Assembly (NCBI RefSeq): GCF_030272615.1
Contig: NC_081406.1
Coordinates: 183,459,770 to 183,523,769, forward strand
Length of the DNA: 64,000 nt
From: Cryptomeria japonica
Taxonomy: Eukaryota; Streptophyta; Pinopsida; Cupressales; Cupressaceae
Reading direction: 5' to 3'
Part shown: positions 47,646 to 58,744 of the stretch, piece after piece
How positions within the stretch are numbered: position 1 is the stretch's first letter
Layout of the letters: the number at the start of each line of letters is the position of its first letter
Translations under genes and position numbers: made by a program
The notes under the pieces: generated by a model
Told to the model about the DNA's origin: nothing
Seen by the model: only the letters and a program-made list of their open reading frames with translations
Databases searched by the model: none

Positions 47646-50600
47646 TCATCATCTATTCCTATCTTTGTTGCAAATCTAATTGTAGTAGAGGTCAAGAACC
47701 ACCCCAGGCCAATTTTCAAGCAGTATCCGTATGTGGCTACCCTGGAAGATTCAGTTGGAGCATTTTGCCATGTTCCGAAGGGAGTTGTCTATGTTGAAGA
47801 TGTTAGGGCATACATACATTGTCACATTGAGGAATTGGGCGCATCTAAAATAAAGGGCATGTATATGAGTGAGCTGATGGGAGAATCTGGAAAGAACAAA
47901 CCAACATACAAGAACATTGAAGACTTCGAGTTTACCAACATTCTGGACATCCCAGAATTTGAAGATGAGATAATTAAGTATGTTTTGAGTAGATTATATG
48001 GGGAGTTTATCTGGTTAGATAGACCTTACAAGATCACCAAAGAAGCCATCAAGGCTATCACTGGTTTACCACCGATTGGGAAACATCCAGATAAGAAGGT
48101 TTTGAATGATTCTTTCAACAAAATCATCGACGTGACATCTAACAAGAGATCTGTGAGAATCAACACTATTACTGATATAGACATCAGATTCAGTAGCATG
48201 ATCATCGGATATAAGGTAACTCAGTCAGACCAACTGAATTCTGTTTTCGGTTCCTACATTTTCACTGCATACAAAATGATGAGAGAAAATGTGAAATTGG
48301 ATCTATGTGGTTGGATGTTAGATGAGCTATTAATAAACCTAGGGAAGATTAAGGGAGAAAAGAAAGGAACCTTTTGATACGGCAACTTAATTGTCTTCTT
48401 AATGTTATTTTTCATGAATGACAATCCCAGTTTTGGGAAGAAGTAATGGGAATCTGATATCCCGGTAGGGAGACAATTGAAACAGTTAGTTGCTACTTTA
48501 GGCAGTCAGAGAGATTATAAGATTTGGGGATATTTTAAGGGGTTCCAGAAATATATGAAGTCTAGGGAAAGGGTTCCTAAGCGTATTGTTGAAAAATATT
48601 CAACCGACATATGCTTCATGGTGAAGAAGGATGAAACACTTATGGAAGCGGGTAATCCCCAGAAGATATGGATTGAGGAAATGGGCTATGAAGTGGATGC
48701 ACAGATCCTTGATGCTTATGCAAAAATGTTGATTGATGCACCTATTGATGAGGCAGAGAAGCCCTGTGGTACTGCAAAATAGAAAACACATGAGTTGAAA
48801 CAGAGTTCAACTGAAAGAAGAGAGAGAAGCAGGAAGGAAAGGCTAGCAAATTTGTTGAGAAGGTTTCATTAGACATCAAAGCATTAATTGATGCTATCCC
48901 AGAGAAAGGCAGGAAGAGGAAGAATCTAGAAGTACACATTGAGCCCGTTACAACTAAGTCTCAATCTGAGAATGACACACCCTTAGCTTTCAAGAGGGTT
49001 ATAAGGAAGAAAACAGAGGAAACAAAGGTAGAAGCTAAAAAGCAACCGATTAGGAAGGTTACATTCAAAATACTGACATAGAAGCAAGCACCAAAAACAA
49101 CACCTTCAGCTGCATTCGATACTGCAAAGAGGAAGAAGAAGAAGAATGACACTGGTACAACTATTCAATCTGGTAATGTTCCACCTAAAACTTGTGCAGA
49201 ATTAGTAGATGAAATAACTAAGGATGGCATGTTAAAGAATGTACAAATTTACTATGATTGTTTAGAGGGTGATGAACAAAGAGAGGTAGAGGAAGCAGTA
49301 TTATTATATTTGGATATTTATAAGAAATCCTTAATATAAATTGAAAACCAAATACCGACAGAATTATATAATATGTTAGATGCTAGAAGACTGTTAGCTA
49401 TGGAAGAAGACAAACACATAATAATTCAAAAATTGTTATCTGTTTGTGTTTCTATTACTCCAGAGGAATTGGATAGGACACTTGAGGTGGCAAATAGAAA
49501 AGTCTTTAATAGAAAAATTAGAATAACCAGTCTGGTGCTAGGAAGGGTAAATGAGATAATAAAGGAGACTCAAAAGGCATGGGTTAAGTTCTTTGGAGAG
49601 AACAAAGGTTTCTTTACTTCACCAGAATCAAAGAAGGATACTGCAGACATCTCGATTGAAGGAAAAGGAAAGGGTATTATGGGTGCTTCACCCTCAGTTT
49701 TGAAGAACATTAAGATAGTGGAAATCAAGACCTCGATAGACACACATGTATAGATAGATATTGAGACACCAGCTAACACAAAAAGTATAAAGGCTAATAT
49801 TGTACAGGATACTAATATTGAGGATATCAATCCTCTGGATACAAATGTACAGGTTGAGGTTACAATTCCTTTAGAGGAACTGACAGTTATAGAGACTGCA
49901 CCAAGTGGCGAAGCCACTGGTGCAAGCGAGGAAGCTATAAAGGATAAATCGTCAAAGGAGAAGAAAGGGGAATCCAGTAGGGAACCGGTAGTAGGTCCAT
50001 AATTGTTGTCAATTGACACCTCATAGGTTGTAAAGAAAAACCTAAAAGAGATGAGTCCTACTGAACTCATGATGATGACAACACAAAAATTAATGAAGGA
50101 GAGATCTACAAATAAAGGGATTATTGATCAGTCAATCACTATTTTACACAGACTAGTCCCAGAGTGCAAGATTGATAATGAAACGAGCCCAAATGGAAAT
50201 ATTAAGACAATCACTAAGCACATTTAAGAGGATTTTCAATCCTTGCAACAGATTTCAAACCGACAAGCACTGGAGAGTTTCACTCAAGCTAAAAGAGCTG
50301 CATATGATCAGGTGATTGAATCTGAGAAGAAGAAGATTGATGAAAAGATGAAATTGATAGATAATTCTTTTAAGCAATGTACAAATATTTATAGGGTATG
50401 TTGTAACACAAATATACTTACAGTTAATGTGGATAAGAAGATAAAAGAATTTCAGGAGAAAATTGTAAATATAGCTAATTCTTTTGATGGATTGACTTCA
50501 TTGACTACATCCATTGATGGTCAAATTGTGATTTTGGAAGCCCAAATTTCTTCTCTTGAGAAGGAAAGAGACAAAATCATAAGAAGAGCCAGAAGTTTGA

Positions 50601-50818
50601 AAGGCTTGGTGAGTCCTCAATTGGATTCACTCAGTGTACATAAGAAAGAATGTATGGATATGGTTGGAAAGCCCACACCGACAGAGATAAGTGAGAAAGA
50701 GTCATTTGCACATATATTAAATGGACTTGTATCTATATCCAACACTTTAAAAACTACTTGGGATACTTATCTTGAGCTATTAGAGAAGGCTTATCTAGAA
50801 ATTTCTGAAATTGATTAA
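47646..50818 (+). pseudogene. large unrecognised ORF of element E in place of pol
   Basis: A stop-free stretch from 47646 to 48377 encodes a globular protein with KNHPRPIFKQYPYVATLEDS near its start and GEFIWLDRPYKITKEAI later. The same frame resumes at 48477-48782. After a gap with indels, coding continues in another frame at 49373-49753 (basic, then Ser/Glu-rich) and at 50243-50818. That last piece is strongly helical with a probable coiled coil near residues 75-115. I recognise no known domain. The order suggests one protein of about 1,000 residues. Whether it is transposon-encoded or captured from the host is open. Confidence 0.6.
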
Positions 50819-51093
50819 GCTCCAGTAAGATATTTTTGGGAAATTCAGTGTACAATTTTTTGATCTTTGATATTCTTTTTTGAATTTTTGATGGCATTGA
50901 TGTCAAAGGGGGAGTGATATAGATGTGAAAAAGAATACAAAAAGAATAGAAGGAGTTGTATACATTAGGGGGATTATGGAGTATTTTGCATTAATGACTA
51001 TTCAACTCAGGGGGAGCAGGCAGGATGAAACAAACAAATGAAACCTTGACCATTTTTCACATGAGTGTTGTCATCAATGCGAAAGGGGGAGAT
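50819..51093 (+). other. 3' noncoding region and polypurine tract of element E
   Basis: Contains AAAGGGGGAGTGATATAGAT near 50906 and the true tract GAAAGGGGGAGAT at 51081-51093, next to the LTR. Confidence 0.75.
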
Positions 51094-52038
51094 TGTTGGC
51101 AATTGACACTCAATTGGTTGGTTTCACTATGTTGTCATTGATGGAAACATGGTATCTTGTTCCGACTTCATGTTTTGGTTCAGTTGTGTACTGGCAGGCA
51201 CTTCATAGACACTACACCAGCATCGACACTGACAAGACAAAAGGATTTCTTTGGTTACCAGCAATGCAGGCTGACATGGTTAAGAATATGGTTATCGATA
51301 TTGGAGGCCGACATCTCTTGGATTCAGCATTGGCAATTATTTTTGATATTCATGTATTTATGTTATCTAACCGACATGTAATTTGATATTGTACTTATAT
51401 TTGTAAGCCGACATAAGGCATGATAAGTTGTATAGGGTATATAGGTTTGTTGGATTAGATCATTTTAAATAGAAAATAATAGGCACAGTGATGGATATGT
51501 GAATGTCATATAATGCAAAATATATCAGAGAGATTATGTATGTGAGGATATTTATGTAAGGGTTATTCCGGTAAAGGGTTTAGGGTTTTAGACCGAAATA
51601 GACAGAGCTTAAACCGGAACTATTTTCAGGCATAAAAGATGTTATCTTAGTAGTTCAACACTTCTCCGAATTGTAGTTTGGAATTATATGTAGTCAGTGT
51701 GGCTCTATTTGTGATTGAGTAGTGTGCTCTAGGTTGTGAGACTTCCTGCAAGTGCAAGCCCCTTATATTTTGTAATATCTCTTCATATGGCTAGTGGGTT
51801 GATATTGTGGGTCACAAATCCCACCGTGGTTTTTCCTCTTTGAGGTTTTCCATGTATAATAATGTGTGTTATGATTCTGATTTATGTGATTGGCTTATTG
51901 GTTGCTTTACTTCTTTCAATTCTGTATATATTGGTTTACCGGTTGGTGGATGTATGTTTTAATAAGGCTAAAATTGATAGTTCTGGTATAACACTGATTC
52001 ACCCCCCCCCCCCCTCTCAGTGTTATTGGATTTCAAAA
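51094..52038 (+). repeat. 3' LTR of element E
   Basis: It starts TGTTGGCAATTGACAC and ends GGATTTCAAAA; the final CA seen in the 5' LTR is changed to AA here. A longer C run (about 11) precedes the end. Overall it matches the 5' LTR closely. Confidence 0.9.
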
Positions 52039-52043
52039 AACCA

Positions 52044-53139
52044 TTGCTTTGGGGATAGTAGGGTGTCGCAAAACGTTGTTGGATGTGAAATTGGTCACAA
52101 AGTTCACTTCTTGATTTTTGAAGGGTCATCCATTGTTAGTTATAATGCACATGGGAACTCCAAATCTGCAAATGATATAATTCAAAATGAATTTAGCTAT
52201 TTTCTTCCCTGTTGTTAAGGTCATCGGGATTGCCTCAACCCATTTTGTAAAGTACTCAATAGCTATGAGTATAAATTTATGTTCGTTGGAGGAGGTAGGG
52301 TGTATTTTCCCCACAAGATCTAGTCCCCACTATGAAAATAGCCATGGTGATGTTATTGGATGAAGATCTTGAGCAGGTGCATGGATTAGGTTTCCATGTA
52401 TTTGGCATTGTTTACATCTTTGGACATGCTTGTAAGTGTCTCCTTCCATTATTGGCCAATAATAACCTGTTCATAACAGTGTTTTTGCTAGGGCTAGTCT
52501 AGAAGAATGTGCCCCACATATGCCATCATGAACTTCTTTCAAGGTAATTTGTACCTCCTCAACATTGAGGCATCTGAGTAAGGTTTCATCTATACTTTTT
52601 TTGTACAAAGTGTCAACAATGATTGAATGTCTTGAAGATTGTCAGATGAGTGCCTTCCTTGGATTCTGTGAAAGATTAGAAGGTATATATTGATCATGTA
52701 GGTATGCATATATATCTCTCTACCATGGGGACTCGGGTCCTATTATCATACATATATATTCAGTGGATGGTATTTCATGAGCTGGAACAATGAGTTGCTC
52801 CACTTGAAATGCAAAGTGAGTCCCATCATTTGGCATATCCAAGAGAGAGCCTACTATTGCCATTGCATCAACTGCCTTGTTCTGTGCTCTTGGTAAATGT
52901 TCAAATGTTACATTGGTGAAGAGTTGCTTGTATTCTTCTACCAATTATTTGTAGGGTGTTAGCTTATCATCTTTTGTACCATAATCATCATTAACTTAAT
53001 TAATAATAAGCTATGAGTCTCCGAAGACTTGATGTTCCATGATTTTCCAATGTAGTACAATACAGAGTCCCACCACCAGGGCTTCATATTCAACAGTGTT
53101 ATTGGTGCAAGGGAAGTTGATCCTAAATGATTTGGAAAT
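52044..53139 (-). pseudogene. second RNase H end and integrase core of element D
   Basis: Minus-strand 52944-52720 includes FEHLPRAQNKAVDAMA, the tail of an archaeal-type RNase H as found in Tat elements. Minus-strand 52460-52126 holds the integrase start, with a CKQCQIHG zinc-binding segment and then FILIAIEYFTKWVEAIPM with the first catalytic region. CRFGVPMCIITNNG carries the second catalytic Asp position as Asn (I-T-N-N-G in place of I-S-D-N-G), another G-to-A change. Several stops interrupt. The remainder lies at 45131-44565 beyond element E. Confidence 0.75.
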
Positions 53140-53691
53140 TTAATATCCTTGAGGAGTTATGAATAGAATTATTTCTCCTACTCCATGATTTGTGTGAGAC
53201 CCATCAAAGAATAGTTTCCAGTTTGTTTGTGCTGATAGTGTAAATATTGATTCATCTGGAAAATCTACCACCATTGGATGACTGTCTTGTAGGGGTGCTT
53301 TTGCAAGTTGATATTCTATGATTTGTCCTTTAATGGCTTTGTTGTCAACATATTCAATTTCAAATTCACTAAGTATCATGACCCACTTGACAAGCCTTCC
53401 AGTTAATGTTGCTCTATTCATCACGTATTTGAGTGGATCGAAGTGTGCCATGAGCTGGACTTTATGACTCAACCTATAATGTCTCAGTTTTTGTGATGCA
53501 AAAACTACTGCAAGACACACTCTTTCTATTGGTGTGTAATTGAGTTCATATCCAACGAGTGTTCTACTGATGTAATATACAACTCTCTCTCTCTTTCCTT
53601 GTTCATCATGTTGTGCTAGAGCAGCACCTAAGGAGGAATTTGTTGCAGCTATATACATAAGTAATGGTTTCTCGTGCATGGGTGGAACCAA
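53140..53691 (-). pseudogene. tandem RNase H modules of element D
   Basis: The first module shows PLLMYIAATNSSLGAALAQ and VYYISRTLVGYELNYTPIE, the usual Ty3/gypsy RNase H, with the first catalytic Asp replaced. After a spacer the second begins WKLFFDGSHTNHGVGEIILF, the archaeal-type RNase H that is characteristic of the Tat lineage. It continues in degraded form to about 52780. The frame matches the reverse transcriptase piece at 53713-54042. Confidence 0.8.
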
Positions 53692-53712
53692 GACTAGTGT
53701 GGATAAAAGATA

Positions 53713-54946
53713 TTATTTTAGTTTTTGGAATGCCTCCTGGCATTGTTGTGTCCATTTGAATGTGTCACCTTTCTTTAAAAGGTGTTGAAATGGCTGGAAC
53801 TTTTCTACCAATTGGGTAATGAAACGCCTTATGGATTGTAATCTGCCTTGCAAACTTCTAAGTTGCTTGAGTGTAGTGGGTGACGACATGTCTAAAATGG
53901 CTTTTACTTTTTTCGGATCTATTTCAATGCCATGATTGGATATAATGAATCCCAAGAGTTTTTCAGATGTTACTCCGAAAACACATTTTTTTGGATTGAG
54001 CCTTACATTGTATTGCTCAAGTCTATCAAAGATTTTAGCCAATATGTTTAGATGATCATTTCTTGTGTTGGATTTTTATAGAAAATCATCCACATAGTCT
54101 TCCATGATTGTGTGTATCATGTCATGGAATAAGGTGGTCATTGCCTTTTGATAATTAGCGCCTGCATTTATAAGGTCAAATGGCATCACATTCTAGCAAT
54201 ATGTTCCCAGGCAAAGTGAATGCTATCTTAGGTTGGTCCTCTTGTGCAATCACGATTTTATTATAACCAGAAAAACCATCCATTAGTGATAGCATTTTAT
54301 TTCCAGTTGTCAAGTCCACTATCATGTCTATGTTAGGAAGTGGAAAGTCATCTTTTGGGAAAGCCTTGTTGAGATCTCTGAAATCGGTGCAGATCCTAAT
54401 ACCTCCAATATGCTTGGTTACTTGGACTAGATTTGAAATCCACTCAACATAGTCTATGGTTCTAATGAAACCCACTTTCAACAATTTTTTTAGCTCAATT
54501 TTGACTAATAAAGCTATGTGAGGGTGCATCTTTTTGAGTTTTTGTTTATATGGTTTGACTCTTGGTAGTAATGACAAATGATGTAAGACCAATTTAGGAT
54601 CTAACCCTGACATATCTTCATAAGACCATGAAAAATTGATGGGTCTTTGCTTAAAGAATTGGATAAACTTCTCTTTTTTTTTTGGATTCAAGGACTTTGC
54701 TAGGTGTATATTACAAACTTTTTCAGCATCACCGATGTTGATTTCTTTGGTTTCTTCTACCAATAATGTTGATTGTTCATTATCAAGAGGAAGAGTATCC
54801 ATTCTGTTATGAGAAATGTGTTCTTCTTCATTATCATTGTCTTGACTAGAAGAGGAGCTTGCTTCTCCAAAATATGTAGTTCTATCTAGATCTATTGCAA
54901 AGCTAGCCTTGTGATCATCATAAGGGAGTCCATCCCTTGCACCCAA
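53713..54946 (-). pseudogene. reverse transcriptase of element D
   Basis: Minus-strand 54946-54176 encodes the start, with FSWSYEDMSGLDPKLVLHHL, then IRICTDFRDLNKAFPKDDFP and MLSLMDGFSGYNKI. A frameshift near 54100-54176 moves to the frame that holds the catalytic YVDD (54085-54096). This frame has a stop soon after it and then NPKKCVFGVTSEKLLGFI. This order and these motifs are those of Ty3/gypsy reverse transcriptase of Tat/Athila type. Confidence 0.85.
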
Positions 54947-55006
54947 GAATTCAATTATGGCTTCATCATTTTGAAACCAATCTAATTGTGGCTTTTCTTT
55001 TTGCCC

Positions 55007-55373
55007 CTAGTCAATCAAATATGGATGTATCAGGCGTAGGTTATTGTTCCCTTCTGTCGTAGAAGATCCTGATAACATGCATACTTGGTTATTTGGATGA
55101 CCTGATATGTCCTCATCATAAATTGCTTGTGGGTTGTCATCATTATCAGATGGGAATTCATAGTCATTAGAATCTGTCACACTTTCTATGGATGTTTCAC
55201 TTTTTGAGACTGTGTCACTCATCTCCTCTTGTTCTTGTAGCTAAGTTTGATTAGTGAACCTCCTTTTTATTGTGGATACCCTTCTTAAGCCTGGTATTAG
55301 TCGTTGCAGTCTTTCTTCATCTGAATCAAAAGGAGGAGTTGGAGTTATTTCACTTGGAATAAGTATTGACAAC
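55007..55373 (-). pseudogene. protease-reverse transcriptase linker of element D
   Basis: Minus-strand 55222-55007 is an acidic, Ser/Asp/Asn-rich segment ending at a stop, in the same frame as the reverse transcriptase start. The protease domain is not visible before F begins at 55374. It is a low-complexity linker typical of this position. Confidence 0.5.
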
Positions 55374-56180
55374 TGTAGACACCCAAAATTGTCTAATCTA
55401 ATTAAATAAATATTTTATTTATTTAATTATCAAAAGCTTAATTCTTCTATTAATTGAATAAATCTTTGTTTATTTAATTAATTCATTTATCCTCTTCTAG
55501 CCTTATTTCTCATTTAAATAAATACATTTATTTATTTAAATTATCCTTTTCCTAAATTAAATAAATATCTTATTTATTTAATTGATCTCACTCCTTCTAT
55601 TAATTAAATAAATCTTTATTTATTTAATTAATTCATTAACCTTTTCTACCCATGACACATGTCATTCATCTCTTAATTCATACACTACCTACCCCTTTCA
55701 TTATTTTATTATTTCTTTTACCTACCCTCTAATCATAGCCGACCTCCTTTTACACCTCTCAATCTTATCCCTCCATTTCATATAGTGTCTTATATATAAG
55801 GAGATGTGCTTCCTTCATTATCAAAACCTAATCAATCATTCTAATCAATCTATGCCCCTCGTTGACTACTTGACTACACTATGCTTTTCAACATAGGCGA
55901 TCCTACTTGCAACCACATTTCGTTCTTTGTTGAGCTCTTGTGCACATAAAATCTGAGAGCAAATACATCAAACAAGAAAAATGGAGATAGGAAGAATGGA
56001 GATCCAAACCCTATTGGACATGTGATGGTATAATCTTTGTGATTTCATTTGATTTGCATTGTCGTAGGTAATCTTCATATGTTATGGTGGATCTTTGTTG
56101 TTGTTAGGCTAGGGTTTTGTGGTTGAATTCATTTAGCCTTTCACTATCGTTATTATTGTTATCCATTTTCACCATAAACA
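55374..56180 (+). repeat. 5' LTR of element F
   Basis: It starts TGTAGACACCCAAAATTGTC and ends CACCATAAACA, 807 bp. It is AT-rich in its first 300 bp. A TATA box (CTTATATATAAGG) near 55789 is the likely promoter. The end is set by the primer site that follows. Confidence 0.75.
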
Positions 56181-56182
56181 TT

Positions 56183-56203
56183 TTGGCACGCCCCATGGGA
56201 CAT
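56183..56203 (+). other. primer binding site of element F
   Basis: TTGGCACGCCCCATGGGAC lies just after the LTR end. It resembles TGGCACGCCCGGTGGGAC, an arginine-tRNA-type primer site known in Tat-like elements, with two changes. Confidence 0.7.
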
Positions 56204-56284
56204 GGATTTTTGTTAGATCTGTATTTTTTCTGCAAATTTTTCTAACCCTATCTTGTTGTTTTGTAAAACAATTTGGAGAATAAT

Positions 56285-57165
56285 CTTGTGCAGCTAGGGT
56301 TTTGGACACAAAATCAAGATCTTTGAGAGATTCGATCATATCTCACAAACGGCTAAGAAATTTTGCACAAAATATTTTTTGCAGGTTGAAGAAAGTATCA
56401 GGAGCTCTCAATATAAAATTCAAAATTTTTGGAGCCCATTTTCATTTTCTATGAATTTTTTATGATTTTTCATAAAAAATTAATTTTGAGAGCAAATGAG
56501 AGAATTTTTTAGATTTTGTTACATTTTTTGAAATCTTTCATAATTATACATAGGATCTGTTCTTTGTGATTTTAATTTTGATGCAAAATATTTCCCTAAA
56601 AATCGGATCTTTAAAAATTAAGGTTTTTCCTTATTTTGATCAGATCTCCCAAACGGCTTCAAATTTTGACATCAAATTTTTTCTCTAGGTCAAGAAAAGT
56701 ATTAGAAGAATTTAGTAAAAATTTTAGATTTTTTGGATCATTTTGTCAATTTATATTAATTTTTTATGATTTTTCATAAAAAAATAATTTTGAGAGTAAA
56801 TTAGCGAATTTTTTAGATTTTCTTACATTTTTGGAAATATCTCAGAATTATACACAAGATCTATTCTTTATGATTTTAAATTTGATGCAAAATTATTCCA
56901 CAAAAATCAGATCTTTGAAAATTAGGGTTTTGCATTATTTTACTCATATCTCACAAACTACTTGGATTTGTTATAGAAATGTTTTTAAGAAGGTTTGAAA
57001 GACCATCACAATTTTCTAGTAAAAATTTCAGATTTTTTGGATTGATTTTGCATTTTATATAAATTTTTTATGATTTTTCATAAAAAATTAATTTTTGGAG
57101 CAAATTAGCAAATTTTTTGGATTTTCTTACATTTCTGGAAATCTCTTGCAATTTTACAGATGTTT
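56285..57165 (+). repeat. leader tandem repeat of about 302 bp, nearly three units
   Basis: Units start near 56336, 56639 and 56941 with TCATATCTCACAAACGGCT, TCAGATCTCCCAAACGGCT and TCATATCTCACAAACTACT. Each contains TTTATGATTTTTCATAAAAAA, a near-palindrome. They lie in the untranslated leader. Confidence 0.9.
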
Positions 57166-58744
57166 TTTTTTAATGATGAATTAGATATTTGAATTGGTCA
57201 AAAAAATGCATTGTTGAAGGCCCCTATTTCACAAAGTCTTTTGGATCTAAAATTTACCTAACTTGTGTGCTTGCAGGAAGGGGTGATTATTTCAAACAAT
57301 CCAAACTACTAATAAATCTTTGTTGCAGGTCCTTGGCAAGGGTTTTTAGATTTTTATTGTGTACCTTGTTTTCATAGACTAGCAAATACTTCAATTGGTG
57401 CACTAAAATTGAATCATTGTCTTTTGTGTCTTGAGCAATAGGCTCTTTTTGTTTAATCTTTAGAGGGCCTGTCTTCCCATGTGGTCATTAGGACTACTAG
57501 TGAGAAGAGAATGACCCAAGTGGTAGCGAGGAAAACCCACCTCTTTCGAACCACTATAAACAACTGTATTCATGGTGAAAACTATGGATAACGTGTGTTG
57601 ATTAGTTCATACCGACACTATGTCTCCCCATAAACCCGTTTGATCAAATTTATTTGATCAATTGTAGGGCGTAACCCCTACCGACTGGGAGCCTTCTGTA
57701 TTTATAGAGCTGAAAGTGCCACATGTATGGCCACACGAGCGGATGCCCTTTCTAGCACCTTTTTGTTTTAGAAGCCAAAATCCTTCTAGTTGTTGGGGCA
57801 GGAGGTCGGACCTCTAGTAGTGGCCCACACACATACGGTTCTTAGTAGAGATACAAAGTTCACCACGGGGAGTTTTCGTGGGGACTGATGCTTGGCTGAC
57901 CCGAGAAGTGAGTGTCGAGGGTGGAGCCAGTGAGGTCAAGCATCTAAGTATCCACTCTGAATAGCGTAGCCTCGGGGGTAAAACCTCATGTGGGATCAAC
58001 AACTATTGTCTTGGCCAGCCATAAGAATTGTGGTTGACTTATTTTAAACATTCAAAACATTCAAGACCAAACAACAAAACATTGTGTCTTTTGTGTCTTC
58101 AAGTGTATGCAAAACATTTTTACATCACACAACACACTTTTCTTGGAGTCATTTTGAGTCTAAACACTTGCAAACATTGAGTCTTCATCAACATTGTGTC
58201 CTCTTATCACGAAAAACAGTCAAACATTCAGATTTGGTCACAACCAACAACTTCACAAATTGGAAAAATTTTACAGTCCAACAAATAAGAGCAATCAGTT
58301 TCGGAATTCTTGAGCTTCCTAGGTTATTTCTCCAGGTTTTCATCTAGCATTCAACCTGTCTTTGGGTCTCACAAAGTCCATCATTGCTTTACACCTTACA
58401 TTACATTCACATTTGTCTAAACTTGAGTCAAAAGGTCACTTGCTTGTCCTCATCATACTTTGTCAACACACTACATACAACAACATTTTGCTAAGTGGTC
58501 CCTCATCAAGGTCTATCACCTTTGGGTCTCATTTGGTCTTATTTAGAGTCAAGGTCAACTTACCTCATCAAGAGAAACTATCCTCTCTTTGGAAGCCACA
58601 CCTAATCTACTACATACATACTTGGTCTTACACTTTGGACATTGCAAGTACACCTCAGATTCATTTACATTCCATCCAACTCTTAGTCTTCCATACTCTT
58701 TCCATTTTCATCTAGTCTCACACATCTTGGTCAAGACCTAGTTC
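57166..58744 (+). other. long untranslated leader of element F
   Basis: No ORF of known function. Long leaders of this kind, between the primer site and gag, are usual for Tat-type elements. The ORFs at 57189, 57814 (minus), 58084 and 58362 lack domains. The start at 58745 is preceded by stops in frame. Confidence 0.55.

Larger units (their letters stand above)
45137..52038 (+). mobile_element. element E: pol-less LTR retrotransposon with copia-type ends and an unknown ORF
   Basis: LTRs at 45137-46074 and 51094-52038, a TGGTATCAGAGCC primer site and a GGGGGAGATTG polypurine tract define it. The flanks GACCA (45132-45136) and AACCA (52039-52043) are a likely target duplication with one change. 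The 5 kb between the LTRs holds a gag with zinc knuckles and then about 3.1 kb of other coding remains. No protease, integrase, reverse transcriptase or RNase H motif is visible, so it depended on a partner element. Confidence 0.85.
38365..55373 (-). mobile_element. element D: Tat-type Ty3/gypsy retrotransposon, minus strand, 5' end lost in window
   Basis: Read on the minus strand, this gives pol (55222 to 52044, resuming 45131 to 44565), a long 3' region with an opposite-strand ORF (41868 to 40405), a polypurine tract and a 3' LTR (39575 to 38365). Two RNase H modules in tandem mark the Tat lineage. Element E splits integrase and element F cuts D upstream of reverse transcriptase. Gag and the 5' LTR are not in the window. 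The 3' LTR assignment rests on its TGTAGACACC start, the purine tract and position. Confidence 0.7.
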
